Of a DNA stretch of 64,000 nt, positions 49,501 to 58,108 are shown in pieces. Origin of the DNA: Alphaproteobacteria bacterium SO-S41. Lineage in GTDB: Bacteria; Pseudomonadota; Alphaproteobacteria; Micropepsales; Micropepsaceae. The position numbers and the translations under genes were made by a program. How positions within the stretch are numbered: position 1 is the first letter of the stretch; each line of letters begins with the position of its first letter. The DNA is taken from contig AP024629.1 in assembly GCA_019670725.1 (NCBI GenBank), positions 3,472,001 through 3,536,000 on the forward strand, in the 5' to 3' direction. The notes beneath the pieces are model-generated. The model did no database searches, had not been told where the DNA came from, and saw only the letters and a program-made list of their open reading frames with translations.

Positions 49501-50457
49501 GGCGCCGACCTGATGGATGGCGGCAACGGGGTCGATCTGGTGTCCTACAGCGAGGCCGCATCAGGCGTCGTCGCGTTCATGCTTGCGCCGCAGAGCAATA
49601 CGGGCGAAGCGCAAAGCGACAACTATTCCAATATCGAGGGCCTGGTCGGTTCGGTCTTCGGCGACATTCTGGGCGGCACGGAGGGCGCCAATACGATCAG
49701 CGGCGGCGGCGGCAACGACTACATCTTCGCGGCCGGCGGCGACGACATCCTCGAAGGCGGCGCTGGCGCCGATCAGATCGAGGGTCAAGGCGGCTTCGAT
49801 CTCGCCTCCTATCGTCTTGCAGCCAGTGCCGTCATCGTATCGCTCGATGGCGGCCTGGCGGCGACCGGCGATGCGGCGGGCGATACCTTCGTGGGCATCG
49901 AAGGTCTGCTCGGCAGCGGATTCGGCGACACGCTGAGGGGCGATGGCGGAATCAATCTTCTCCAAGGCTTTGGCGGGGATGACACCCTGGTTGGCCTCGC
50001 CGGCGACGATGCGCTGACAGGCGATGCGGGAAGCGACACACTCGACGGCGGGGCCGGAGCGGACCAGCTCGACGGCGGCGCGGGCGCCGACCGTTTCGTC
50101 TTTCGCGTAGCGTCCGACTCGACGACTGCCGCCTTCGATACGATCAAGGATTTCGCATCCGGCAGCGACCTGATCGACCTGCGCGGCTCGGGCCTCGGCA
50201 CTGTGGCGATCACGCAATCCGGCGGGTTCTTCTTCGTCGATGCCGACACGTCGGGCGGCGCGCATTTCCACCTGCGCGTGGCGGGCACGGTCGTCGCCGG
50301 CGACATCCTCATCGGCGCGCTGCCCGGCGATGGCATCGCCTCCGCCGCACCCGCCGCCCCGGCGGACGATGCCGGCTTCCTCGCCTACACCGCCCCCGAC
50401 CACGGCGCGCCCATCATTCTTTTCCCCGCCGGCCTCAGCCCGGACGTCATCGTCTAG
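46594..50457 (+). CDS. RTX (hemolysin-type calcium-binding repeat) secreted protein, paralog 2
   Basis: 1287 residues, paralogous to the previous gene. Residues 1-150 match its N-terminus, then RTX repeats run to about 335. Residues 336-690 are extra and contain two serralysin-like cap segments (DTITDFQPFIDKLDL near 430-446 and DVIQDFQTGIDRIDL near 579-593). The shared modules then start at Asp693, 796, 884 and 981, spaced 103, 88 and 97 residues as in paralog 1, with a fifth at 1069. The C-terminal cap and tail (1165-1287) match. It is likely a type I-secreted surface or extracellular protein; a catalytic domain is not apparent. Confidence 0.92.
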   Translation: MATLIVGPSGNYSSLAAAISAAQPGDTILLQDNFVGSSVDVTVDNLTFTGPASSSATFRLTPGVTAVNLDGLAPFVLLDTPSSGSGVSSTVVDGNAAANVFTVTDGIDVVHGDLGTDRLIIDYQTAITDIVANTAQTVVNAGRSVAYDGIELFTLTTGAGNDTIALGDGSHTISTGAGHDNVTLGSATGDGSVTVALGEGNNRATLGNSTATITAGDGDDVVIAGDGAKSINLGNGNNQVSVGNGQMIIQTGSGTDTIVAGNGNNVVASGDGNDQITTGSGNDTLDGGLGDDTINAGGGNDTITGGGGNDALNGEAGDDVMNGGDGNDVLNGGSGSDTASYAGASAVGPGGTIIGVSVDLNLQGQAQDTRFGFDTLTGIENLIGSSNADTLIGDSGANMLTGGGGADVLTGGGGIDAFRYTSATDSTASATDTITDFQPFIDKLDLRGVLTTGYSDATRVTITYNGNNALVTTSTGLTIDVNGLISGADITRDGMSFILFGSRYGSLVRINGDSNDNQIFGSTQEDALYGNDGNDTITGGGGADLMWGGAGADTFAFPSFGDIPAYYNQNPGNPIYSGDVIQDFQTGIDRIDLTGLDYASIELNHQTSQFTLKTASGATGFITAAGAQTSDIVGLKGSITIIGGQGTDTINGSDQGELISGLNGDDVLNGNGGGDTLSGGAGADVLNGGGGEDWAAYNQSVVVFMLAPGANTAEAIGDTFISIENLAGSNDGDILGGNDGANTINGNGGNDYLYGAGGDDILNGGALIDRLEGQGGNDTLSGDSGADFLDGGDGDDTASYASAGGGVIAYLLAPQLNAGDAAGDTYVSIENLTGSVFTDYLAGTDGQNILKGNAGDDSLYGASGDDFLNGGLGADKLDGQAGYDYAAYSDAAAGVAVFLGGAAFNTGEAAGDSYTSIEGLIGSAYADLLAGDEGNNTILAGNGNDLLFGGGGEDYLVGGDGDDQLQGGRGADLMDGGNGVDLVSYSEAASGVVAFMLAPQSNTGEAQSDNYSNIEGLVGSVFGDILGGTEGANTISGGGGNDYIFAAGGDDILEGGAGADQIEGQGGFDLASYRLAASAVIVSLDGGLAATGDAAGDTFVGIEGLLGSGFGDTLRGDGGINLLQGFGGDDTLVGLAGDDALTGDAGSDTLDGGAGADQLDGGAGADRFVFRVASDSTTAAFDTIKDFASGSDLIDLRGSGLGTVAITQSGGFFFVDADTSGGAHFHLRVAGTVVAGDILIGALPGDGIASAAPAAPADDAGFLAYTAPDHGAPIILFPAGLSPDVIV
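50158..50352 (+). repeat. Near-identical 3' block shared with the first RTX gene
   Basis: The counterpart of 46126-46320, about 97 percent identical over 195 bp. Confidence 0.85.
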
Positions 50458-50572
50458 CGCCCGTCGGCGTGCGCGATTGCGCTTTCCCGCGCCGGAAACC
50501 CGATATATAGGTCCGCGCGTGTTGGCTTAAGCGCGCGGCTCGGCATGACCGGCCGCCCTTGCTGGGCATTTA

Positions 50573-50588
50573 CCCTGATATATCAGGG
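50573..50588. promoter_or_regulatory. Perfect 16-bp palindrome upstream of gap (candidate operator)
   Basis: CCCTGATATATCAGGG is fully symmetric and lies 61 bp before the gap ATG. It is AT-rich at the centre in otherwise GC-rich DNA, like a repressor or activator site. Confidence 0.5.
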
Positions 50589-50648
50589 CGTTACCGGTCG
50601 CCGCCAGGTGATCGTGGCGGGTTCTGCGAATTGGAGGTTTTGGGAGTC

Positions 50649-51656
50649 ATGACGGTTCGGGTTGCCATTAACGGGTTCGGTCGTATCGGGCGCAACATCC
50701 TGCGCGGCATTGTGGAATCTGGCCGCAAGGACATCGAAGTGGTGGCCGTGAACGATCTCGGCCCCGTCGAGACCAACGCCCACCTGCTGCGCTTCGACAG
50801 CGTGCACGGCAAGTTCCCGGCCGAGGTCAAGGTCGAGGGCGACTTCATCATCGTCGACGGCACCAGGATCAAGGTGACCGCGGTGAAAGACCCCGCCCAG
50901 CTTCCGCACAAGGAACTCGGCGTCGACATCGCGCTGGAATGCACCGGCATCTTCACCTCGAAGGACAAGGCCTCGGCGCACCTCACCGCCGGCGCCAAGC
51001 GCGTGATCGTCTCGGCCCCGGCCGACGGCGCGGACCTCACCGTCGTCTACGGCGTCAACCATCAGAAGCTGACCGCCGAGCATCTCGTCATCTCCAACGC
51101 CTCGTGCACGACCAACTGCCTCGTGCCGGTCGTGAAGGTGCTGCATGACGCGATCGGCATCGAGCACGGCTTCATGACGACGATCCACTCCTATACGGGC
51201 GACCAGCCGACGCTCGACACGATGCACAAGGACCTCTACCGCGCCCGCGCCGCGGCCCTCTCGATGATCCCGACCTCGACCGGTGCGGCGAAGGCCGTCG
51301 GCCTCGTGCTGCCCGAACTCAACGGCAAGCTCGACGGCGTCTCGATGCGCGTGCCGACGCCGAACGTTTCGGTCGTCGACCTCAAATTCGTCGCCAAGCG
51401 CAACACGACGGTCGGCGAAATCAACGCCGCCATCAAGGAAGCCGCCGACGGCCCGCTGAAGAACATCCTCGGCTACACCGATCAGCCGAACGTCTCGTCG
51501 GACTTCAACCACGACCCGCGCTCGTCGATCTTCCACCTCGACCAGACCAAGGTCATGGAAGGCAATTTCGTGCGCGTGATGTCCTGGTACGACAATGAAT
51601 GGGGCTTCTCGAACCGCATGGCCGACACCGCGGTCGCGATGGGGCGTCTGATCTAA
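50649..51656 (+). CDS. gap: Type I glyceraldehyde-3-phosphate dehydrogenase
   Basis: 335 residues. NAD-binding GFGRIGRNI at the start, catalytic Cys153 in SNASCTTNC and HSYTGDQ are visible. It makes 1,3-bisphosphoglycerate in glycolysis or runs in reverse in gluconeogenesis. ATG 50649 has GGAGG and GGGAG sites; a reading from further upstream would add about 30 non-conserved residues. The pgk gene begins 2 bp after its stop. Confidence 0.98.
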   Translation: MTVRVAINGFGRIGRNILRGIVESGRKDIEVVAVNDLGPVETNAHLLRFDSVHGKFPAEVKVEGDFIIVDGTRIKVTAVKDPAQLPHKELGVDIALECTGIFTSKDKASAHLTAGAKRVIVSAPADGADLTVVYGVNHQKLTAEHLVISNASCTTNCLVPVVKVLHDAIGIEHGFMTTIHSYTGDQPTLDTMHKDLYRARAAALSMIPTSTGAAKAVGLVLPELNGKLDGVSMRVPTPNVSVVDLKFVAKRNTTVGEINAAIKEAADGPLKNILGYTDQPNVSSDFNHDPRSSIFHLDQTKVMEGNFVRVMSWYDNEWGFSNRMADTAVAMGRLI

Positions 51657-51658
51657 GC

Positions 51659-52849
51659 ATGGCGTTCCGCAAGCTCTCCGAGGCGGACGTGAAGGGCAAG
51701 ACCGCCCTCGTCCGCGTCGATTTCAACGTGCCCATGAACGAAGGCGAAGTCAGCGACGACACGCGCCTACAGGCTGCCCTGCCGACCATCAAGGCGCTGA
51801 GCTGGAAGGGCGCGAAGGTCGTCCTGCTCGCCCATTTCGACCGCCCCAAGGGCAAGCGCGTCCCCTCGATGTCGCTGCGCCCGCTGGCCGGCCCGCTCGC
51901 CAAGCTGCTCGGCAAGCCCGTCGCCTTCGCCGAGGATTGCATCGGCGCGGAGACGGCGGCGGCGATCAAGGCGCTGCCGGAAGGCGGCGTGATCCTGTTG
52001 GAGAACACCCGCTTCCATGCGGGCGAGGAAAAGAACGATCCCGAACTCGCCAAGCAGATCGCGGCGCTCGGCGATCTCTACGTGAACGACGCCTTCTCCG
52101 CCGCGCACCGCGCCCACGCCTCGACCGAAGGCGTCGCGCGTCTGCTGCCCGCCTATCCCGGCCTCGCGATGGAAGCCGAACTGACGGCGCTTGAAGCGGC
52201 GCTCGGCAAGCCCAAGCGGCCCGTCATGGGGATCGTCGGCGGCTCGAAGGTTTCGACCAAGCTCGATCTCCTGAAGAACCTCGTCACCAAGCTCGACAAG
52301 CTCGCCATCGGCGGCGGCATGGCGAACACGTTCCTCTTCGCGCAAGGCTGGGCCGTCGGCGCCTCCTATTGCGAGAAGGAACTCGCCGACACCGCGCGCG
52401 AGATCATGACCCTCGCCGGCCAGAGCAAATGCCAGCTGCTTCTCCCCATCGACACGATCGTCGCCGAGAAGCTCGACGCCCGCGCGCCGGCCTTTGTGCG
52501 CGGCCTCGGGGAGGTCGATGACGACGAGCGCATCCTCGATGCGGGTCCGGAAACCATCGCCCGCCTTACCCGCGCGATGGACGATTGCGAGACCCTCATC
52601 TGGAACGGCCCGCTCGGCGTCTTCGAGACCCCGCCCTTTGATCACGGCACCGTCGCCGCCGCCCGCTATGCCGGCGCGCGCGCGAAGGCCGGCAAGCTGA
52701 TCGCGGTCGCCGGCGGCGGCGACACGGTCGCTGCCTTGAACCATGCCGGCGCGTCGGCCATGTTCACCTTCATCTCGACCGCCGGTGGCGCCTTCCTGGA
52801 GTGGATGGAAGGCAAGACCCTGCCGGGCGTCGCGGCGCTGGAAACCTGA
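51659..52849 (+). CDS. pgk: Phosphoglycerate kinase
   Basis: 396 residues, standard. Substrate motifs [37 protein letters not shown] and C-terminal nucleotide loop GGGDTVAAL are present. It transfers the acyl-phosphate to ADP. It is translationally linked to gap. Confidence 0.98.
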   Translation: MAFRKLSEADVKGKTALVRVDFNVPMNEGEVSDDTRLQAALPTIKALSWKGAKVVLLAHFDRPKGKRVPSMSLRPLAGPLAKLLGKPVAFAEDCIGAETAAAIKALPEGGVILLENTRFHAGEEKNDPELAKQIAALGDLYVNDAFSAAHRAHASTEGVARLLPAYPGLAMEAELTALEAALGKPKRPVMGIVGGSKVSTKLDLLKNLVTKLDKLAIGGGMANTFLFAQGWAVGASYCEKELADTAREIMTLAGQSKCQLLLPIDTIVAEKLDARAPAFVRGLGEVDDDERILDAGPETIARLTRAMDDCETLIWNGPLGVFETPPFDHGTVAAARYAGARAKAGKLIAVAGGGDTVAALNHAGASAMFTFISTAGGAFLEWMEGKTLPGVAALET

Positions 52850-52866
52850 TCGTCGAAGGACATCCC

Positions 52867-53565
52867 ATGGCCGGCCTGCCGATCGTCTTCATCCCGGGCC
52901 TGCTCACCACGGGGCGCATCTATCAGCATCAGGCCGACCATCTCGGCCGCGCCCATCCCGTGCTGCTCGCCGATCATTGGACCGGCTCCAGCATGGGCGA
53001 GATCGCCGACAGCATTCTCGCCTTGATGCCCGAGACTTTTGCGCTCGTCGGCACCTCGATGGGCGGCTATGTCGCCTTCGAGATCATGCGCCGGGCGCCT
53101 CAGCGCGTCGCGAAGCTGGCCTTGCTCAGCACCACCGCCCATCCCGACGCCCCCGATCGCAGTGCCCAGCGCCGCCAGCAGCTCGCCTGGACCCGCGAGC
53201 ATGGCGTGCGCGCAGGCACCAAGGGCCTGTGGAACATCCTCGTCCACCCCGCCCGGCGCGAGGACCACGCGCTGCTGAATGTTTTCTACGAAATGTCCGA
53301 GGAACTGGGGATCGAGGCCTTCGCCCGGCAGACCGAGGCGATCATCGGGCGGGCGGATTCCCGGCCTTTGCTGGCCGAGATCAAGGTCCCGACCCTGGTC
53401 ATCGCCGGGGCCGACGATCACCTCCTGCCGCCCTCGAATTCGGTCGAGATTGCCGCGGGCATCCCGGGCGCCCACCTCGAAACCATCGCCCATTGCGGCC
53501 ATATGGGCGTCATCGAGATGCCCGAGACCTACACCAAGCTGCTCGGCGATTTCCTGGCCTCGTAG
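52867..53565 (+). CDS. Alpha/beta-fold hydrolase
   Basis: 232 residues. The nucleophile elbow is GTSMGG (Ser64), with a likely acid in GADDHLLPPS and His in AHCGHMGVIE. A general esterase-type enzyme of unknown substrate. It lies 17 bp after pgk and separates pgk from fba, which are often adjacent; a palindromic repeat then follows, so fba may be transcribed separately. Confidence 0.88.
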   Translation: MAGLPIVFIPGLLTTGRIYQHQADHLGRAHPVLLADHWTGSSMGEIADSILALMPETFALVGTSMGGYVAFEIMRRAPQRVAKLALLSTTAHPDAPDRSAQRRQQLAWTREHGVRAGTKGLWNILVHPARREDHALLNVFYEMSEELGIEAFARQTEAIIGRADSRPLLAEIKVPTLVIAGADDHLLPPSNSVEIAAGIPGAHLETIAHCGHMGVIEMPETYTKLLGDFLAS

Positions 53566-53586
53566 ATTTCCTCGCGCCCCTAGAAT

Positions 53587-53713
53587 GTCATCCCGGGCGA
53601 GGCCGCCGGAGGCGTCCGAGACCCGGGACCCAGGGGCCGCAAGCGCCACCGCCCAGTCCCCTGGGTCCCGGCTCTCCCCCTCGGGTCAAGCCCGAGGGTA
53701 CGGCCGGGATGAC
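53587..53713. repeat. Intergenic palindrome, type C (nested hairpins)
   Basis: Outer arms GTCATCCCGG (53587-53596) and CCGGGATGAC (53704-53713); inner arms CCGGGACCCAGGGG (53623-53636) and CCCCTGGGTCCCGG (53658-53671), both perfect; and a third hairpin CCCTCGGG/CCCGAGGG (53678-53698). It lies between the hydrolase gene and fba. Confidence 0.85.
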
Positions 53714-53808
53714 GGATTAGGGACTTTCCGACCGATACTTTGACGCAGCGGCGCGCCATCCCGTAAAAGCTAGGCCAAATCGCGCACGACTTGGCTCAAG
53801 GACCCCAA

Positions 53809-54897
53809 ATGGCCCGCATCACCCTCCGCCAGCTTCTCGACCACGCCGCCGAGAACGATTACGGCCTGCCCGCCTTCAACATCAACAATATGGAGCAGGG
53901 CCTCGCCATCATGGAGGCGGCCGAGCAGGTCAATGCCCCCGTCATCATCCAGGCGTCGCGCGGGGCGCGCTCCTACGCCAACGACGTCGTCCTCGCCCGC
54001 CTGATCGACGCCCTCGTCGAGCTCTACCCCGCCATCCCCGTCTGCATGCATCAGGACCACGGCAACTCCGAAGCGACCTGCGCCACCGCCATCCAGTATG
54101 GCTTCACCTCCGTCATGATGGACGGCAGCCTGATGGCCGACGGCAAGTCCCCCGCCGACTACGAGTACAATGTCGCGATCACCAAGCGCGTCACCGACAT
54201 GGCCCACTGGGTCGGCGCGTCGGTCGAGGGCGAGCTCGGCGTGCTCGGCAGCCTCGAGACCGGCATGGGCGAGAAGGAAGATGGCCACGGCTTCGAAGGC
54301 AAGCTCGACCACTCGCAGCTTCTCACCGATCCCGACCAGGCCGTGGACTTCGTCGAGAAGACGCAGGTCGATGCGCTCGCCATCGCCATGGGCACCAGCC
54401 ACGGCGCCTACAAGTTCAGCCGCAAGCCCGACGGCGCGGTCCTCGCGATGAACGTCATCGAGGAAATCCACCGCCGCCTGCCCAACACCCATCTCGTGAT
54501 GCACGGCTCGTCCTCGGTGCCGCAGGACCTCCAGGACATCATCAACGAGTACGGCGGCAAGATGCCCCAGACCTGGGGCGTGCCGGTCGAAGAGATCCAG
54601 CGCGGCATCAAGCACGGCGTGCGCAAGATCAACATCGACACCGACAACCGCATGGCGATCACCGGCGCGATCCGCAAGGTGTTCGCCGAGAAGCCCGGCG
54701 AGTTCGACCCGCGCAGCTACCTCAAGCCCGCCAAGGAAGCGATGCGCAAGGTCTGCGTCCAGCGCTTCCAGGAATTCGGCGCCGAAGGCATGGCGAGCAA
54801 GATCAGCCCCCTCCCCCTCTCCACCATGGCGAAGCGCTACGCGTCGGGCGAACTCAAGGCCAAGTTCGGCCAGGTCCGCGCCGCGGCGGCGGAGTGA
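53809..54897 (+). CDS. fba: Class II fructose-bisphosphate aldolase
   Basis: 362 residues, the long class II type. Zn/catalytic residues are in [16 protein letters not shown] and HGSSSVP, and INIDTDNR binds substrate phosphate. It cleaves fructose-1,6-bisphosphate (or makes it in gluconeogenesis). ATG 53809 has an AAGGA site; a start 18 bp upstream has none. Confidence 0.97.
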   Translation: MARITLRQLLDHAAENDYGLPAFNINNMEQGLAIMEAAEQVNAPVIIQASRGARSYANDVVLARLIDALVELYPAIPVCMHQDHGNSEATCATAIQYGFTSVMMDGSLMADGKSPADYEYNVAITKRVTDMAHWVGASVEGELGVLGSLETGMGEKEDGHGFEGKLDHSQLLTDPDQAVDFVEKTQVDALAIAMGTSHGAYKFSRKPDGAVLAMNVIEEIHRRLPNTHLVMHGSSSVPQDLQDIINEYGGKMPQTWGVPVEEIQRGIKHGVRKINIDTDNRMAITGAIRKVFAEKPGEFDPRSYLKPAKEAMRKVCVQRFQEFGAEGMASKISPLPLSTMAKRYASGELKAKFGQVRAAAAE

Positions 54898-55523
54898 GCG
54901 ACGCGCCTCGCTGCCGGCTCTACCTGATCACGCCACCGGCGCTCGATGCTGCGGCGTTCGCGCCGATCCTGGAAGATGTACTGAAGGGCGGCGATGTCGC
55001 TTGCGTCCAGTTGCGCCTGAAGGACGTGTCGGACGACGTTATCCTCGCCGCCGGCCGCATTCTCATGCCGATCGTTCAGGCGGCGGGCGCGGCGTTCATC
55101 GTCAATGACCGCCCCGATCTCGCGAAAGCGCTGAAGGCGGACGGGGTCCATGTAGGCCAGTCCGACGCCTCCTATGCCGAGGCGCGCAAGCTCGTCGGCC
55201 CCAACGCGATCGTCGGCGTCACCTGCCACGACAGCCGCCATCTCGCGATGGAGGCGGCCGAGGCCGGCGCCGACTATGTCGCGTTCGGCGCGCTTTATCC
55301 GACGACCACCAAGGACGCGCCGACCGTAGCGCCGGTCGAACTGGTGCAATGGTGGGCCGAGGTCATGACCACCCCCGCCGTCGCCATTGGCGGCATCACT
55401 GTGGAGAACGCCGCGCCGGTCATCGCGGCGGGTGCGGATTTCCTCGCGGTGAGCGCGGGTGTCTGGGCGCACCCCAAAGGCCCCCGCGCAGCCGTGGCGG
55501 AATTCAACGCGCTGTTCGGCTAG
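54894..55523 (+). CDS. thiE: Thiamine phosphate synthase
   Basis: 209 residues. ThiE motifs: [52 protein letters not shown] and AIGGIT. It joins HMP-PP and HET-P to thiamine phosphate. It starts at GTG 54894, overlapping the fba stop by 4 bp (GTGA), hence co-translated with fba; no TPP riboswitch is seen because it lies inside this unit. Confidence 0.96.
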   Translation: MSDAPRCRLYLITPPALDAAAFAPILEDVLKGGDVACVQLRLKDVSDDVILAAGRILMPIVQAAGAAFIVNDRPDLAKALKADGVHVGQSDASYAEARKLVGPNAIVGVTCHDSRHLAMEAAEAGADYVAFGALYPTTTKDAPTVAPVELVQWWAEVMTTPAVAIGGITVENAAPVIAAGADFLAVSAGVWAHPKGPRAAVAEFNALFG

Positions 55524-55987
55524 AGCGGTCCGCCCGGCCCGGTTTGCGGGTCCCAGAACGTGCCCCAAACGTCGAGCCACCGCGTCAGCGACGGCGTTGC
55601 GCTGATGAAGATGCTGCAATCGTTGAGCCGGCTCTCGGCAGGCCAGTCGGACGGATAGGCGATCACCCGGCTGGTGAAGTGGTCTGTCGGGAGGCCGCAG
55701 GCGGATATGACGGCGTCGTATTGCGTCGTGCCGCGATTGATGCACCGCCCGCTGGCAAGCGGAAAGGTGTCCGTCTGGGTCGGTTGTTGCGTGAACGCGT
55801 ATTCGTCGAAGCCATCGGCGCCCTTGGCGATCGTGAAAGATCCCGGCGCAAACCAATCGACCCGCACCACGAAGCCGGCCTTGTTCCATACGCACTGTTT
55901 GGCCATGGCCGGCGCGGCGAAGACGAGAAGAGCCGCGAGGCTGGCGGCGACCGCAGCAATAGATTTCAGCGAAAACAGAGTGCGCAT
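55520..55987 (-). CDS. Small secreted Cys-containing protein, paralog A (unrecognised)
   Basis: 155 residues with a signal peptide cleaved near AMAKQC. The mature protein starts KQCVWNKAG and ends [19 protein letters not shown]. It is a paralog of the next gene, sharing [15 protein letters not shown] and PSDW. Four Cys are conserved (QCVW, GRCI, ACGL, DCSI), suggesting two disulfides. I do not recognise the family. It is convergent with thiE (4-bp overlap). Confidence 0.8.
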   Translation of the reverse strand: MRTLFSLKSIAAVAASLAALLVFAAPAMAKQCVWNKAGFVVRVDWFAPGSFTIAKGADGFDEYAFTQQPTQTDTFPLASGRCINRGTTQYDAVISACGLPTDHFTSRVIAYPSDWPAESRLNDCSIFISATPSLTRWLDVWGTFWDPQTGPGGPL

Positions 55988-56033
55988 TGCGCCTCCCGAA
56001 TATGCGGTTGAGTGGACGGGCGAGAAGTTGGTC

Positions 56034-56507
56034 CTAGATCGGACCGCCCGGGCCTGTCTTCGGATCGAACAGCGTGCCCCAGACATCGAGCCAGCGTGAC
56101 GTCGAGGTCGTCTCGGCATGAAAGATGGCGCAGCCGTTCGGACGCTGATCATCGGACCAGTCCGAAGGAAAATTCATGATCCGCGACTTGTACTGATCAG
56201 GCACGACGCCGCAGACCGACAGCACGGCGATATACGGCGTCTTGCCGCGATCGATGCAGCGTCCGGACGCGAGCGGGAAGACATCGGTCTGGGTCGGCTG
56301 TTCGGTGAAGGAGTATTCGGTGAATCCGTCCGCCGTGCTCTTTTCGATCAGCAAGGCCTCCGGCTTGACCCAATCGACGCGCAGCGTGACGCCGGCCTTG
56401 TTCCATACGCATTGCTTCGCCATGGCGGGCGCCGCAAAGACAAAGAGCGCCGCGAAGGCGGCGGCGAAACTGAACAATGATTTGTTCCGGAAGAAGAGAC
56501 GTCGCAC
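56034..56507 (-). CDS. Small secreted Cys-containing protein, paralog B (unrecognised)
   Basis: 157 residues with a signal peptide and the same conserved elements as its neighbour: [35 protein letters not shown] and [19 protein letters not shown]. The genes are 46 bp apart in the same direction, a tandem duplication. The strongly kept C-terminal Trp/Gly/Pro end suggests a functional site or interaction surface. Confidence 0.8.
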   Translation of the reverse strand: MRRLFFRNKSLFSFAAAFAALFVFAAPAMAKQCVWNKAGVTLRVDWVKPEALLIEKSTADGFTEYSFTEQPTQTDVFPLASGRCIDRGKTPYIAVLSVCGVVPDQYKSRIMNFPSDWSDDQRPNGCAIFHAETTSTSRWLDVWGTLFDPKTGPGGPI

Positions 56508-56704
56508 GAAACCCCCAAATGTCGCAGCGCGAAGTGCGCCTGAATTTCAGTGAGCGAATACCGCTCGATGCGAGTCAAGGCGCGCGCCGGAATGCGAGCG
56601 TCCTTGCGACGACGTTACACAGGGCGTGTAGTTGCAGGCGCCCCAGCCGACCCGCCTGAATGCGTGTCTTTCGCCGGCCTGATCCAAAGTCGTATAGTCG
56701 GCGC

Positions 56705-57487
56705 ATGAGATCGCTCTCCGCTTTATTCGTCGCGCTAGTCCTCTCACTCGCGCCGGCCGCGCTTGCGCAGGATGCCGCCACCGAACGCGCGCGCACCCAG
56801 AAAGAGGCCGAGGCGGGCGATACCGAAGCCGCCTTCATCCTCGGCCGCATGTATCGCGACGGCGTCGGCGGCCCCGTCGACAAGGCGCAGGCCCGCGTCT
56901 GGCTGCGCAAGTCATCCGATGGTGGCCATGTCCGGGCCAGCGTGCTGCTCGGCCTCATGTTCATGGCCGGCGATGGCGGTCCGGTCGATCGCGACGCCGC
57001 CCGCCCGCTGCTGCTCTTCGCGAGCGCCGCCGGCGATGACGACGCTTTCTACGCGATCGGCGTGCTTTTCGCGGAGGGCGCCTCGTCGAATGGCGGCGGT
57101 CCGCCGCAGAACGGCCCGAACGCCGTCTTCTGGTTCCGGGCGGCGGCCGAGCGCGGCAATGTCGACGGAATGTACAATCTCGGCCTCATGTATCTGCGCG
57201 GCATGGGCACCGCGCGCAGCCCGGAAACCGCCTATCAGTGGTTTCTGAGGGCGGCGGAGGCAGGCGAGCCCCAGGCTCAGTTCACGGTTGCCACTATGCT
57301 CGCCCAGGGCCAGGGCGTTCCCACGGACCCAAAGATGGCTCTCGTATGGTACTTGCGCGCCAAGGCAAGTGGCATGGTCGACGACGAGTTGGAGGTCTCA
57401 TTGGTGAAGCGTTTGACCGAAGACGAGGTCGCAGAAGCGCGCCGTCTCGCCAGCCAGCCGCCCGCCACGGCCGCTGCGACGCCGTAG
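56705..57487 (+). CDS. Sel1-repeat (TPR-like) secreted protein
   Basis: 260 residues with a signal peptide (cleavage near ALAQDA) and four to five Sel1 repeats: AAFILGRMYRDGVGG, ASVLLGLMFMAGDGG, AFYAIGVLFAEG, GMYNLGLMYLRGMGT, AQFTVATMLAQGQGV. Such repeats mediate protein contacts, often in envelope processes. It stands between paralogous secreted genes and a minus-strand hypothetical gene. ATG 56705 opens the signal peptide. Confidence 0.9.
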   Translation: MRSLSALFVALVLSLAPAALAQDAATERARTQKEAEAGDTEAAFILGRMYRDGVGGPVDKAQARVWLRKSSDGGHVRASVLLGLMFMAGDGGPVDRDAARPLLLFASAAGDDDAFYAIGVLFAEGASSNGGGPPQNGPNAVFWFRAAAERGNVDGMYNLGLMYLRGMGTARSPETAYQWFLRAAEAGEPQAQFTVATMLAQGQGVPTDPKMALVWYLRAKASGMVDDELEVSLVKRLTEDEVAEARRLASQPPATAAATP

Positions 57488-57519
57488 CGCCCTATTTGCC
57501 GACAGTGCGGCGGTCGGCT

Positions 57520-57828
57520 TCAAGCCTGCGGCTTGGTTTCGATCCGCACATCGAACGCTTCGGGAATAGGCGTTTCAAAATCCGCCGGAGCTTTTTCGGT
57601 CGGCGCGGCATCGTGGCCGTAGTGCCCGAGTAACTGCGTGCTTTCCTTCCCCGTGCCGAGCCGTTCCACCGTCGCCTCGACGCGGTCGTAGATCAGCTTG
57701 CGCCAGAGTTCATCGGCGAGATCTGTCGCAGACATCTGACTGTCGCACTCGACTTCCTTGACAACATCCATATCGGCGCCGCGACGGATAAAGGCTCGCA
57801 CCCAAATGCTTTCGCGTTGATCGGTCAT
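57520..57828 (-). CDS. Hypothetical protein
   Basis: 102 residues, acidic in the middle, no signal peptide or recognised motif. ATG 57828 follows a perfect AGGAGG site, so expression is likely. Divergent from the small ORF at 57949. Confidence 0.65.
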   Translation of the reverse strand: MTDQRESIWVRAFIRRGADMDVVKEVECDSQMSATDLADELWRKLIYDRVEATVERLGTGKESTQLLGHYGHDAAPTEKAPADFETPIPEAFDVRIETKPQA

Positions 57829-57948
57829 GGTGACGCCTCCTGCCGCTTTAACCGTGGCGTACCGTGCTTGTTCCCTCGGTCTGGAAGATGACCGCAACCA
57901 TCGCAGCGGGACCCTGCTTAAGCGGCTGCAGCAACCGGAGACGGCGTC

Positions 57949-58104
57949 ATGGCGATGCGGAAAATTTCCAAAGCACCCAGCCGAACCAATCCTCCACTGC
58001 GCGCGAAACCCAACTTGAGCAAGGCCGAACTCGAAGCGCGCCTGGAGGATGCCCTGAAGGAGACGTTCCCCTGCAGCGACCCGATCTCCATCGTTTGCGA
58101 TTAG
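57949..58104 (+). CDS. Small conserved-type protein, 51 residues
   Basis: A basic N-terminus is followed by a short amphipathic segment (KAELEARLEDALKETF) and the end FPCSDPISIVCD. The LKETFPxSDP motif is common to a class of small alphaproteobacterial and actinobacterial proteins, often with unknown roles. A GGAG site lies about 9 bp upstream. Convergent with the DUF1989 gene, whose stop is at 58109. Confidence 0.6.
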   Translation: MAMRKISKAPSRTNPPLRAKPNLSKAELEARLEDALKETFPCSDPISIVCD

Positions 58105-58108
58105 TGCG

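Noticed and set aside
54894..55523. TPP riboswitch before thiE
   Set aside because: thiE begins inside the fba stop codon, leaving no leader for a riboswitch.
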